Part shown: positions 44,852 to 56,200 of the stretch, piece after piece
Layout: each line of letters begins with the position of its first letter
How positions within the stretch are numbered: position 1 is the stretch's first letter
Assembly (NCBI GenBank): GCA_024291935.2
Contig: CM044313.1
Location: forward strand, 89,155,001 to 89,219,000
Length of the DNA: 64,000 bases
DNA from: Okapia johnstoni
Lineage: Eukaryota > Chordata > Mammalia > Artiodactyla > Giraffidae
Reading direction: 5' to 3'
Notes under the pieces: model-generated
What the model was told of the DNA's origin: nothing
The model's database searches: none
The model's input: the letters and a program-made list of their open reading frames with translations, nothing else
Program-made: the position numbers and the translations under genes

Positions 44852-45284
44852 GAAGCAAAAGGGAGAAGGCAATGGCACCCCACTCCAGTGTTCTTGCCTG
44901 GAGAATCCCAGGGACGGGGGAGCCTGGTGGGCTGCCATCTATGGGGTCACACAGAGTCGGACACGACTGAGCGACTTCACTTTCCCTTTCATGCATTGGA
45001 GAAGGCAATGGCACCCCACTCCAGTGTTCTTGCCTGGAGAATCCCAGGGACGGGGGAGCCTGGTAGGCTGCAGTCCATGGGGTTGCGAAGAGTCGGACAA
45101 GACTGAGCGACTTCACTTTCACTTTTCACTTTCATGCACTGGCTAAGGAAATGGCAACCCACTCCAGTGTTCTTGCCTGGAGAATCCCAGGGACAGGGGA
45201 GCCTGGTGGGCTGCCGTCTATGGGGTCACACAGAGTTGGACACGACTGAAGCGAGTTAGCAGCAGCAGCAGCAGGAAGCAAAAG
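44852..45284 (+). mobile_element. Bov-A trimer SINE with perfect 10-bp TSD
   Basis: Three Bov-A monomers in tandem: 44862-44998, 44999-45142 and 45143-45274. Each begins with a GGAGAAGGCAATGGCACCCC-type start and holds CACTCCAGTGTTCTTGCC; the first two are joined to the next by the CTTCACTTTC...CATGCA linker, and the third ends in (AGC)n. GAAGCAAAAG flanks the whole block at 44852-44861 and 45275-45284. The usual Bov-A2 is a dimer. Monomers 1 and 2 are nearly the same over their first 68 bases. Open frames across it on both strands come from repeat structure. Confidence 0.96.
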
Positions 45285-47804
45285 ATTATCCCCATTTTCT
45301 ATTCCAAGATTCTTGATACACTGGCTATAAAACATTTCTATTTCATGATAAATATGTGTTCTGTGTTTAAAGATGGAAATGGTTGGCTAGACTGGATTCT
45401 CTTAGGTGTAGGATAGAATACTAGATTCCAGTCTATTTTTTTCTGAACTCCATGGGACTTCACGATTTTATAAAAGTATCAGAATACTTCAATATCTAAA
45501 TTAAATTACTGTATATAATTTTGCTAATTTGTCTCAAAATTAAACAAATTTTGTATATCTACCATTCCATTACTGTCCTTTAATGCACAATTTGATATCC
45601 TGTAATACAATAATAAAACAAAAATGTATTCTGTTTAAGATTTTTAGGACCATTAGAATCCTCATTCTTTAGAACAGGATGAGTGTTTAGCAGCACACTT
45701 GTTTCCTCCTCGAGAGAGGGGAGTTGTGCTGCTTCCCTCCATTTTAAATGACAAGCACTCCATGGGATGTAACGCCATTCTGAGAAAGCTGCTGTCATTT
45801 TGCTCCTCACATTGGAGTTGTCTAACTGCTGACTTTAATGACGCAGTATTTCCTTTGTAAAATTATCTTTTATACTGAATGGACTGATCATTAACTTCAC
45901 TGTAAAGACATAATTTGCCCATTTTAATGTATCTTCAACTAATATATTTGTGTGAGTATAACAGCTGTCAGTTCCTGAAAGATGGCAAGATTGTAAAAAC
46001 TCTACCTGAGTTCCATAATTTCTTTGATTTCTCTCCCTTATCACATAAAATCCAGCTTTAAAGTTTTATTTTGCGGTTATGCCGGTGTCATAGTTATTTT
46101 GTACACAAATACATCCATGGTGTGTGAAGGTTACATTGGTGAAGCAATTACACCAGATTGCACAATAGTTTGTTAATGCTCTATTACTTTTGAATGCAAA
46201 TAGCTAAAATGAAGAGTCTGAAATTCAGTCATTTTAGCTGTGCATCTCCAATTTAATTTGCTCTTTTTAAAAGTTTGCTCATCTACATTTTTTACTACAA
46301 ATATTTCTCATTTTCTTTTCTTTCTCTATCTCAGTTTCTATTGAAAATGCCTGAACATACTGATTCATGAGTGTATGAAAAAAGATACTGTTTTTTTGTT
46401 TGTTTGTTTCCCAGCAAGCCAAAAGGTTGAAAATATTCTCATGTTTTCTGCAAATCCTACACATACATTTAAATAAAATTTCAATATATATATATACTAG
46501 AGCAAGAATTTTAAAATAGCAAACACATGATAAATATCTAACACGAGTAAGTTAACTAAATGTAATGTCTACCAAAGAAAGCATATCTGGAGAAAATAAA
46601 TTTGAATTGTAAGAGTCAAGGTATTTACTGTAAGAATACGGTCCATTTTCCTCTTGTGTACTTCCTTTACAAGCAGAGTGAATGGAGGACAGGTTATTTA
46701 CTTAACACTGTCTGGAAACAATTGCTTCTCATTATAAGCTCAATATTTATTGAGATGCCTAAGAACATGGTGGAAAAATATGTAACAAAAATAGTCCCCA
46801 TCAAGTCGAGGGGAAAAGAACACGCCTATCTTGTCATCAGAAAAATGCTTACCGACAAATTCAAGGATGCGCATCTATCAGCAGTTTAATCATGCTTGAG
46901 TGCTTAGGTTTCTTCACTCACTGAATCATATCAAATTGTATTGCCAAGGAACATTTTCGAGCACAAAGTTGTAGTAAATAAAGAAACAGTGATTCTTCTT
47001 TAAGGGTCAGGAAAAATATATTTTAGTTATTAGGAAAGAACTTACTTGTATTTAAGTAAAGCCCTTCATGAGAAGTAGAAAGGAGGGGTTTGAAACAGTG
47101 ATGAGGTGTAATCATTATAACCTTTGTTGCCCTTGACTCTTGGCTTTTTGCGCCCACCAGATAAAATAATAAGTAGGATATTTATTTTTAGATCATATGC
47201 TGCTTATTATTTTATTGTGGCTCCCCTGAGCTATGATGACTGGAAGCCAACTGTTGTTGCTAAGAAGTATCTTGACATTGCATAAAACAGAATTCCAGTT
47301 AAATTATGGAACTGAAGCAGAAATTGACTGTCTCACCAGCACAGAGCTGGAAACACACATTCATGACCATAACAAAGTATATATTTATCCAAAAATAATA
47401 GTAGGCATGGGAGATGGTACAGAGACACAGAGCACTCAGATAGAGAAGGGAAACCATGTTGTCCTTCTCATCGCAGAGTGAAAACACACAGAAGTGGAGG
47501 CCCAGAATATAGAACAATAGAAATGTGGCTTAGATAAAGGCTTATTTTATTTATGCTGTCTCTAAATTATCACCAGCTTTTACAAGGATCTTTTTACCAG
47601 GTTATTGCAATAACCCATTCATTATTCACAATTTTTAGCTGACTAGAGAAAATATATTTTTAAAGTTTTTTTTTTCTTTCCTTTTTTCAAATTTCCAAGA
47701 TATTCTCATTAAGGTAGTAAGGTAAGAAGACTGATTTTGCACACCCCCTCCTCCACACTCTTGGCCTCACATCCATAACAACCACCAAAATGAATTAATG
47801 TAAA
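45285..47804. other. 2.5 kb single-copy DNA, the longest repeat-poor block
   Basis: No nameable repeat, no defended exon. A 95-codon frame at 46602-46889 and an 82-codon one at 47233-47481 have no domain or splice support I can see. A short TATATATA run is at 46484-46495 and a T-run at about 47667-47678. If this window holds conserved non-coding elements, this is the most likely place. Confidence 0.5.
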
Positions 47805-47970
47805 GGTACAAGGTTCGATCATTAGATCAGGAAGAGCCCCGAAGGAGGAAATGGCAAGCCACTCCAGTATTCTTGCCTGGGAAATCCCATGGACAGAGGA
47901 GCCTGGTGAGCTACAGTCCATGGGGTCACAAAGAGTCAGACGCGACTCGTACACCAGAGCGCACACACAC
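47805..47970 (+). mobile_element. Bov-tA SINE, head missing
   Basis: GTACAAGGTTCGATCATTAG (B-box area) then GGAGGAAATGGCAAGCCAC, GGTCACAAAGAGTCAGACGC and an ACACACAC tail. The tRNA-like start is gone. Confidence 0.92.
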
Positions 47971-48164
47971 TTACACCTTTTGATGAAACCCACAGGCCCG
48001 ATTCTGGCTACAGTAAGGGCTTTCTCTTCAATCTTTTCAGATGTGTAAATTCCCAAGAGAACATTTAATCTGTTGTTGTTGTTGTTTTCTATTTTAAGCC
48101 ATCATTTTCCCTTAAAAAGCATCCTTAAATGCCACCATAGTTACAAACCATTTTATTAAAAGCT
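47971..48164. other. Spacer with short (GTT)n
   Basis: TTGTTGTTGTTGTT at 48073-48086. Nothing else. Confidence 0.5.
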
Positions 48165-48482
48165 CAGATGAACCTATTTGCCAAGAAGAAATAGAGACAC
48201 AGACATAGAGAACAAACTAATGGATACCAAGAGGGGAAAGAGGGCGTGGGATGAATTGGGAGTTTGGGATTGACATATATATGCTACTATGGATAAAAGA
48301 GATAACCGATGAGAACCGACCATATAGCACAGGGAACTCTACTCAATGCTCTGTAGTGACCTAAATGGGAAGGAAATCCAAAAAAGAGAGGATATTTATG
48401 TATACATATGGCTTATTAGTTTTCCTGTACAGCAGAAGCTAGCACAGCATTGTAAAGCAACTATACTCCAATATTTTTTTTT
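48165..48482 (+). mobile_element. Ruminant L1 3' UTR, sense
   Basis: GATGAACCTATTTGCCAAG, AATAGAGACACAGACATAG, CATATAGCACAGGGAACTC, TGCTCTGTAGTGACCTAAAT, AAGCAACTATACTCCAATA. A complete-looking 3' UTR without ORF2. Confidence 0.92.
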
Positions 48483-49230
48483 AGAAAACAGCCTCTCAGC
48501 TTTCACGAACACGTATTCAAAGTTCTTCCAGCTTCCACTCACTCTCCAGTTCCAGTGCTGTGCTGACATGTGCACTTTCTGTTACAGCAGCATGATATTC
48601 TCATTCCTAAAATCTGAGTTATTACTGCATGAAAAATTAAAAGTTTAGAAAATAAATACTGACTCCTCCCAGTTTCTCTGAGTCAGAAATTCAGGAGGGA
48701 CTTAGTAGTATGATTCGGACTTAGGATCTCATGAAGTTGCAGCCGAGAGGTCAACCAGGGCTGTGGGTGTCTGAGGTCTAGGCTGTGGCTGAAGAAACTG
48801 CTTTTAAGGTGACTTAACACTCATCACTATTGGCTGGAGGCCACAGATCTTTGTTGGTTGGTTGTAGGCTGTCTCCCTTTCTCACCTCATGGGCTTCCTC
48901 ATGGGGCTGCTTGAGTGTTCTTAAGATGCAGCAGCTGATTTTCCCCAGAGAGAGTTGTGTGAGAGACAGAGAGGTTGAGAGAGAGATAACTAGAAAATAC
49001 TCTATATGTCTTGACCTTAGCAGGGACATGCTATCACTTCTTCTGCTCTATATATCACACAGACCGACCCAGGCACAGTATGAGGGGAGACTACACAAGG
49101 CACAAAACCAAGAAGTGGGAATTATATGGGGCAATCCTGCAGATTTGCTGCCAAAATCCCCTTAATGCTTTTATCCTCTAGGATAAAGTGTGGACCTTTA
49201 TGGATTCTGCCTTTCATTATAATATGAGTA
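48483..49230. other. Single-copy DNA
   Basis: No repeat I can name. An open frame at 48830-49165 (111 codons) has no recognisable motif. Confidence 0.5.
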
Positions 49231-49411
49231 CTTTCTTTTTTATAGAAGTATAGTTGATCTACAGTGTAGTTTCAGGTGTACAGCAAAGTGATTCAGTTAT
49301 ACATACATACAACTGATATTCAGATATTTTTCCTTTACAAGTTATTGCAAAATATTGAGTACAGTTCCCTGTTCTATTACAGTAGGTCCTTTTACTTATC
49401 TATTTTATATA
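49231..49411 (-). mobile_element. L1 3' UTR, antisense, left part
   Basis: TTATAGAAGTATAGTTGATC, TACAGTGTAGTTTCAGGTG, ACAGCAAAGTGATTCAGTTA, TTGAGTACAGTTCCCTG, CTATTACAGTAGGTCC are the antisense ruminant L1 end. It is interrupted by the Bov-tA at 49412. Confidence 0.9.
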
Positions 49412-49618
49412 GGGTGGTTAGTTGCTAAATCGTGTCTGACTCTTGCAACCCCATGGACTGTAGCCGGCTAGACTCCACTGTCCATGGGATTTTCCAGGCA
49501 AGAATACTGGAGTGGATTGCCATTTCCTTATCCAGGGGATTTTCCGGACCCAGAGATCAAACCTGGGTCTCCTGCACTGCAGGCAGATTCTTTATCAACT
49601 GTGCTACTGGGAATTCCC
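49412..49618 (-). mobile_element. Bov-tA SINE, antisense, in L1, with 10-bp TSD
   Basis: GGGTGGTTAGTTGCTAAATCG to GCTACTGGGAATTCCC. ATTTTATATA occurs at 49402-49411 and 49619-49628. Nested inside the antisense L1 3' UTR. Confidence 0.95.
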
Positions 49619-49655
49619 ATTTTATATATAGTACTGTGCATTTGTTAATCAAAAG
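49619..49655 (-). mobile_element. L1 3' UTR, antisense, right part
   Basis: TTTATATATAGTACTGTGC and ATTTGTTAATC continue the interrupted L1 end. Confidence 0.8.
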
Positions 49656-50098
49656 TATGATACTGCATACTTATAGAGTTAGCTAATATATTACTATGAG
49701 GTTCATCGTCTTTGCCTTGTTGAATGGCATTGACTCCAATTCCTAACTGTTTCCTGCAGATCAAACAGTAATTTGTAGAGAGGAAGGGGTCCTCTTAAGG
49801 TACGCTCATATAAATAAAAGTCTGGACTCACTGAATTCAAGAACTGATTAGTCACCTGTCTACTGACTGGATGCACTGTCCTCCTTACTGCGATGTAGTC
49901 CTTAGAAAATACGAATTTTTGTTGTTGTTTAGATTTTGGTCTTATTCCTTCCATATTAGAGCTGCTCATGTTTCTAGATCTTACTGTTTCTAGAATCTGT
50001 TACTCTTCGCCTCTCCCTGCTGCTCTAGACAAACAACAGTATTTACCACTTAGATTATTCCAATAATAATAGCCTCCTATCTAATCTCCCACTGAGCT
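49656..50098. other. Unassigned DNA
   Basis: Open frame on the minus strand at 49703-49969 has no recognised domain. No repeat named. Confidence 0.45.
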
Positions 50099-50131
50099 TG
50101 TGATCAGCGGTTCAGTCACGTCCAACTCTTT
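50099..50131 (-). mobile_element. Bov-tA SINE, antisense, left piece
   Basis: GCGGTTCAGTCACGTCCAACTC is the tail side of an antisense Bov-tA. It is split from its remainder at 51554 by an L1. Confidence 0.8.
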
Positions 50132-51565
50132 TTTTTTTTAATAAATTTATTTATTTTAGTTGGCGGCTAATTACTTTACAATATTGTAGTAGTTTTTGCC
50201 ATACATTGACATGAATCAGCCATGGGTTCACATGTGCTCCCCCTCCCGAACCCCCCTCCCATCTCCCTCCCCATCCCATCCCTCTGGGTCATCCCAATGC
50301 TCCAGCCCTGAGCATTTGTCCCATGCGTAGAACATGGAATGGTGTTCCACTTCACATATGACAATATACATGTTTCAATGCTATTGTCCCAGAACGTCCC
50401 ACCCTCACCTTCTTCCTCAGAGTCCACAAGACTGTTCTATGCATCTGTGTCTCTTATTCTGTCTCGCATTTAGGGTTACCGTTACCATCTTTCAAATTCC
50501 ATATATATGCATTAGTATACTGTATTGGTGTTTTTCTTTCTGGCTTACTTCACTCTGTATAATGGGCTCCAGTTTCATCCGTCTCAATAGAACCGATTCA
50601 AATGTATTTTTTTAATGGCTGAGTAATATTCCATTGTGTATATGTACCACAGCTTCCTTATCCATCCGTCTGCCGATGGACATCTAGGTTGCTTCCATGT
50701 CCTGGCTATTGTAAACAGTGCTGAGATGAACATTGGGGTACACGCATCTCTTTCAATTCTGGTTTCCTCGGTGTGTATGCCCAGCAGTGGGATTGCTGGG
50801 TCATATGGCAGTTCTATTCCCAGTTTTTTAAGGAATCTCCACACTGTTCTCCATAGTGGCTGTACTAGTTTGTATTCCCACCAACAGTGTAAGAGGGTTC
50901 CCTTTTCTCCACACCCTCTCCAGCATTTATTGCTTGTAGACTTTTGGATAGCAGCCATTCTGACGGGTGTGTAATGGTACCTCATTGTGGTTTTGATTTG
51001 CATTTCTGTAATAATGAGTGATGTTGAGCATCTTTTCATGTGTTTGTTAGCCATCTGTATGTCTTCTTTGGAGAAATGTCTGTTTAGTTCTTTGGCCCAT
51101 TTTTTGATTGGGTCGTTTATTTTTCTGGAATTCAGCTGCAGGAGTTGCTTGTATATTTTTGAGATTAATTGTTTGTCTGTTGCTTCGTTTGCTATTATTT
51201 TCTCCCATTCTGAAGGCTGTCTTTTCACCTTGCTCCTAGTTTCCTTTGTTGTGCAAAAGCTTTTAATTTTAATTAGGTCCCATTTGTTTATTTTTGCTTT
51301 TATTTCCAATATTCTGGGAGGTGGGTCATAGAGGATCCTGCTGTGATTTATGTTGGAGAGTGTTTTGCCTATGTTTTCCTCTAGGAGTTTTATAGTTTCT
51401 GGTCTTACGTTTAGATCTTTAATCCATTTTGAGTTTATTTTTGTGTATGGTGTTAGGAAGTGTTCTAGTTTCATTCTTTTACAAGTGGTTGACCAGTTTT
51501 CCCAGCATCACTTGTTAAAGAGATTGTCTTTTCTCCATTGTATACTCTTGCATGTCCAACTCTTT
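50120..51565 (-). mobile_element. L1 LINE, 1.42 kb, antisense, in a SINE, with 12-bp TSD
   Basis: Body 50132-51553, poly(A) tail at the left as a T-run. GTCCAACTCTTT flanks it at 50120-50131 and 51554-51565. It holds a 3' UTR (50140-50595) and the last 300 codons of ORF2. Low divergence and an open frame point to recent insertion. Confidence 0.96.
50584..51553 (-). pseudogene. L1 ORF2 C-terminal region, 296 codons open
   Basis: The open frame (50584-51474) starts within [17 protein letters not shown], passes [16 protein letters not shown] and IYKQLLQLN stretches, the [17 protein letters not shown] block and a cysteine region [18 protein letters not shown], and ends [15 protein letters not shown]. 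In the C-x3-C-x7-H-x4-C pattern of L1 ORF2 the last Cys is Tyr here. The endonuclease and reverse transcriptase domains are absent through 5' truncation, so no enzyme can be made, though this is the best-preserved L1 frame in the window. Confidence 0.93.
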
Positions 51566-51660
51566 ACAGTAGCCCGTCAGGCTCCTCTGTCCATGTGATC
51601 TCAGAGGCAAGAATACTGGGGTGAGTTACCAATTACTCCTCCCAGGGCTAATCTCCCATA
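51554..51660 (-). mobile_element. Bov-tA SINE, antisense, right piece
   Basis: GTCCAACTCTTTACAGTAGCC, GTCAGGCTCCTCTGTCC and AGGCAAGAATACTGGGGTGAG continue the SINE broken by the L1. The head end is degraded. Confidence 0.85.
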
Positions 51661-51789
51661 TCTACACCTTATTCTCTTTCTTGTGGTCAGGTTACTGGCT
51701 TTTTTTGTTTTATTTTTGGTGGTGTTGTGTTAACATGCTGTATAAATTTGCTTCTCTGATCACTGTCCCATAGGCTTCCCTTATGATGA
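51661..51789. other. Single-copy spacer
   Basis: Nothing recognised. Confidence 0.45.
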
Positions 51790-51825
51790 TTTTTGATGGC
51801 TTACCTATCCATATATGATTCCCCC

Positions 51826-51869
<44 letters not shown>

Positions 51870-52032
51870 CCCCTGTATCCCCATTCTTTTTTCATGAAGC
51901 ATTTTCTGCTTCATCATTTTGCTACAGCTAATCCAGCCTTTGTGTATTTCCACACACACACACACACACACCCTGTATCCCCATTCTTTTTTCATGAAGC
52001 ATTGTCTGCTTACCTGTCCATATATGATTCCC

Positions 52033-52083
<51 letters not shown>

Positions 52084-52165
52084 GTATCCCCATTCTTTTT
52101 TCATGAAGCATTTTCTGCTTCATCATTTTGCTACAGCTAATCCAGCCTTTGTGTATGTCCCTACA
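51790..52165. repeat. Duplicated CA-microsatellite locus
   Basis: Three (CA)n runs (51832-51867, 51952-51971, 52036-52080) alternate with copies of one flank. CCTGTATCCCCATTC plus TTTTTTCATGAAGCATT starts at 51872, 51972 and 52081. CATCATTTTGCTACAGC plus TAATCCAGCCTTTGTGTAT follows copies 1 and 3. CCATATATGATTCCCC precedes copies 1 and 3. The locus has expanded by duplication with little divergence. Confidence 0.95.
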
Positions 52166-52494
52166 ACCCCAGAGCACCCCTGCTTTGGGATTCTCAAGCT
52201 GCTATCCCTGTCTGAACTCATTTCCACCAGAAGGTGTCACTCCATCCTACCCTTATGTTTCTGTTCACTATGACATTAACAGAGGGGACTCCTCTAACCA
52301 CTCTGTTTTAAATAGCACTGCATCTTCTCATTCTCCCCTTTCCACTTATCCAGCACTGTTTTTCTTCCAATACATTTGACTACCAGGCCTTTTTACACAT
52401 ATTTTATGAATAAATTACTTTGTCTCCTTAATAAAACTGTGTTCCATAAAAGTAGGGACTATTGTGAACTTTCCTGTGCTCAGCAGCAAGTTGT
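52166..52494. other. Single-copy DNA
   Basis: No recognised feature; short frames carry no motif. Confidence 0.5.
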
Positions 52495-53178
52495 TGTTCT
52501 TTGTTGTTCAGTCCCCCAGTCGTGTCCAACTCTTTGAGACCCCATGGACTGCAGCACGCCAGGCTTCCCTGTCCATCACCAATTCCCAGAGCTTGCTCAA
52601 ACTCATGTCCATCGAGTGGGTGATGACATCCAACCATCTTATCCTCTGTCGTCCCCTTCTACTCCTGCCTTCAATCTTTCCCAGCATCAGGGTCTTTTCC
52701 TATGGGTCAGCTCTTTGCATCAGGTGGCCAAGGTATTGGAGACTCAACTTCAGCATCAGACCTTCAAATGAATATTCAGCATTTGATCTCCTTGCTATCC
52801 AACGGTCTCTCAAGAGTCTTCTCCCACACAACAGTTCAAAGGCATCAATTCAGCACTCAGCCTTTATTATTGTCCAACTCTTACATCCGTACATGACTAC
52901 TAGAAAAACCATAGCTTTGACTGTATGGACCTTTGTCAGTCAAGTAACATCTCTGCTTTTTAATATGCTCTCTAGGTTTGTCATAGCTTTTCTTCCAAGG
53001 AGTAAGCATCTTTTAATTTCATGGCTGTAATCACCATCTGCAGTGATTTTGGAACTGAAGAAAATAAAGAAGTCTGTTACAATTTCCATTGTTTCCCCAT
53101 CTCTTTGCCATGAAGTGATGGGACCAGATACCATGAACCTCATTTTTTGAATGTTGAGTTTTAAGCCAGCTTTTGAAT
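52495..53178 (-). mobile_element. BovB LINE 3' region, antisense
   Basis: TTGTTGTTCAGTCCCCCAGTC to AATGTTGAGTTTTAAGCCAG. Carries the C-terminal coding region with frameshifts. Right edge lies near the GLKLNIQK-coding position. Confidence 0.94.
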
Positions 53179-55454
53179 AGTGTCTATAATGCCCTACTCT
53201 CTGCTCAGCCTCCAGTGAAGCAGTTTCACCATTATTTTCCAACATCAGTGACAATTTTCATTAAAATTGAAAATAACTTGAAGGCAAAGTTTAAAGTCAG
53301 GGTGTACTTTTCAGATCCATAAATGCTCCTGCACATCCCCAGTTATTTGAAAGTTAAATAAAACCAAATTTGCAAAAAAAAAAACCAGAGAACAATCTAG
53401 TATGAGGCATGGGTTTCTATTTAAATGCGGTCTATACTAGGTAGTTTTGCATCACAATATATTTTATTTCTTAAGATTCTAAATCAGCCTATAGATTTTT
53501 GATAGTTATATTTTTGAAGGATAGACATGAATCAGATATATTGTTAAATTTCATAAAGAAATCTTCTGTTACAGTGTTTTATTCTGTCAAATTCTAACTC
53601 GCCTTTTTTTATTAAGCTGGACTTTTTTGTGGGTGATTGCTTTTTTAACTTAAATTTGCATTTATGTCACTTTCCCATGTAATATTTGGTTCCTATTAAC
53701 TACAGAATCTGGTAACCATCTAACAACCTGCTCTAGTCTGATAGAGAACTATCAGCTACAACTTTACATCTGTCTAATTTAACTTTGGATTTTAGTTTAA
53801 CTTTTGATTCATGTTTAATGTGCTTCTAAATATTTAAATGGGTTCTTCTCCCTGGAATTCTGTTTGAGCAGCTAAACGTTTAGATTCAGTTAAGCCCTCA
53901 TAACAAAGGCCTACCTAGACAGGCATTCCTGTTATCTCCAGTTAAATTTGTAACCACGAAGCGCTCTTCATTTCTCAACCTTTATTATTTATGAGTCTTT
54001 GTTTTCATGGTTCTCCACCCTCATGCTTGCACTGAAGACGACTGCGTCAGAATCATCTCAATCAAAAATGTATATGGCACTTGAAAATCTCTGAGCAAAT
54101 ACTTGATGTCATTGTATTTAATTGTTTAATGAGGAATGGCTCTTGACTTTAATAGATTCACAGTCCAGTAGGGTATATAAACATATGCAATAATTTCATG
54201 TAAATATCTGTGTAATCTATATGGAAAGAATAAAAAAAAAATTCTCTAATAGCAATGTTTGCCAGATACCTAGCATACATCAGAGATGATGTCTCATTTT
54301 CAAGAACTGATTGCAACTAGAAGCTAAGAAAATACATAATAAAATATGAAATACAGCATGTATTTTCAGGTAAATATGAATAGATAATCTCCTTAGAGTT
54401 TTTAGCTCAATAAATTATTTATTTATTAAATAACATTCTCCACCACTTAACAAGAACTTATGTGCTACATATATGGGAAAAATCAGTGATCCTTCACTCT
54501 TGATTGTATTTCCATTGCTCCTAATCAGTTGGGATATATGTTGGAAGAAAGTGTCATAGCAAACTCAAAATGCTAGTAATTATGACAATAGTAATAATAG
54601 CATGAGGCTAAGATTTTCAAGTTTCTGCAAAGATGTGGAATTAGCCAGCCCTACAGTCTCCTGCAAGTAAGATCAAATCTTAAACACAGAGCATCCAAGA
54701 TTTGGGGAAACAACTACAAAAGCTGTGAGAAAACAATGTAGCAAACGTGTGTGCTTTGCTGGCCAGGTTGGGGGCTGATTATTAGCTGCAGCAGAAGAGA
54801 ACAAGAATTCTTGGAGGACAAATTAGAATAAAAGAAACAATTTCCCTGGGAAAATTAAGGTCCACCCCTTGATTGCATAAATCAGGAACATTAGCAAAAT
54901 CTCTTATTCCAGACAAGTAATTCAGAAATCTTGGTCTGTTCAAGAGTTGCAGCAAACGGTTGAGTGATCTATCGACTGTCGTCTGGTATTAACCCCCCAT
55001 ACACACACACACACACAATTTCCCTTTCCAGTCTAAAAGTAGTTTGGGAGCTCACTGCCCAAAGCTGCTTTTCCTGAGGAGATGAAAGGAATGGCCTGAC
55101 CTTGAGGAGGAGCTGCTGGGAACTTAGCAAACAAAACTAAGTTCATCCTTCACTCAATCATGTACTTAAATAAGACATCTGAGGAGGGAAACTAATTTAA
55201 AATGAACTTACAAAAAATACAAAAAGAATAACAAAAAGTAAAAGAGAAAACGTTGATTACAAATGTCATAAGAGGTAGAAGTGTTAGAACAGAGGGGGTG
55301 ATAATAAAATTAAAAGCATATATATTATGAATGTGACACAAGAAAAAGGAAATACTTCTACAAATGGACTGATTTATATATGAAAGTACAATAGTTGAAT
55401 TTTTATAAAGATAACATAAATAGTATAGGATAATCTGAAGAATAAATTATGAGC
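53179..55454. other. 2.3 kb AT-rich single-copy DNA
   Basis: No gene or clear repeat. A-run at about 53374-53383 and a short (CA)n at 55000-55017. Confidence 0.5.
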
Positions 55455-55837
55455 TGTATCATGGGCTGAATTTTGCCCCCTCCCCCAAATTCATACATTG
55501 AAGGCCTAACCCATAGCACCTCAGAATATGACTGCACTTGGAGACTGAGTCTGTAAAGAGGCAATGAAGTTAAAATGAAGACTTCAGGTGAGCCCTAATC
55601 CAATAGGACTAACATTACTTTGAGAAGAGGAAAGTTAGACACACAGAGACACCAGGTTATAAAAAGAGAAAAGACAATGTGAGGACAGAGAGACGAAGTA
55701 AGCCAAGGATAGACAAGCAAACCTCAGGGGCACTTTAATCTTGACTTCTAGCCTCTGAACTATGAGAAATAAATTTCTATTGATTGAAGTCCCCAGTCTG
55801 TGGAATTTTCTGTGGCAGCCCCAGCAAACTGATACAA
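55455..55837 (+). mobile_element. MLT1 LTR (ERVL-MaLR), sense, solitary
   Basis: TGTATCATGGGCTGAATTTTG start, TTCATACATTGAAGGCC, CCTAATCCAATAGGACTAAC, GGTTATAAAAAGAG, TTGACTTCTAGCCTCTG, GAAATAAATTTCTATTG and CAGCCCCAGCAAACTGATAC end match MLT1 from end to end, slightly shortened in the middle. No internal retroviral genes next to it. Confidence 0.9.
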
Positions 55838-56200
55838 GTTGGAAAAACAAATGTGAGTAATTTAAAGACGACTCACAAAAGAATCAAGAACAATAACTGG
55901 ATAAAAAATAATCAAACTTAATATTGAAATATTTGAGGTGGAAATTTTCAACATTCAAGTATTTGAAGTAGAAATATTTGAATAAATAATAGAGATTAAT
56001 TTTTCAGAAATAAATAAGGACCCATATAATTCCAAACTAGGAAAAGAAGAGAAAACTCTGACCAAGAAATATTTTAGAGAAATATAAGACCATCAAAGAC
56101 AATGAGAACATTCTAAAAGCTACCAACTTCTCATGACTTAGAAATTAGAATATCAACATTATTATATGCACCATTAAAAACTGAAGACAAAGCTAGGCGT
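55838..56200 (+). mobile_element. Possible old L1 remnant
   Basis: AAATATAAGACCATCAAAGAC and GAGAACATTCTAAAAGCTACC recall an L1/HAL1 segment. Too diverged to be sure. Confidence 0.3.

Noticed and set aside
44852..45284. Regular direct repeats that might suggest a CRISPR-like or satellite array
   Set aside because: The units are Bov-A SINE monomers with a linker, an (AGC)n tail and a target-site duplication.
46602..46889. 95-codon plus-strand frame in the repeat-free block
   Set aside because: No motif or related frame in sight; length is within chance expectation for 64 kb.
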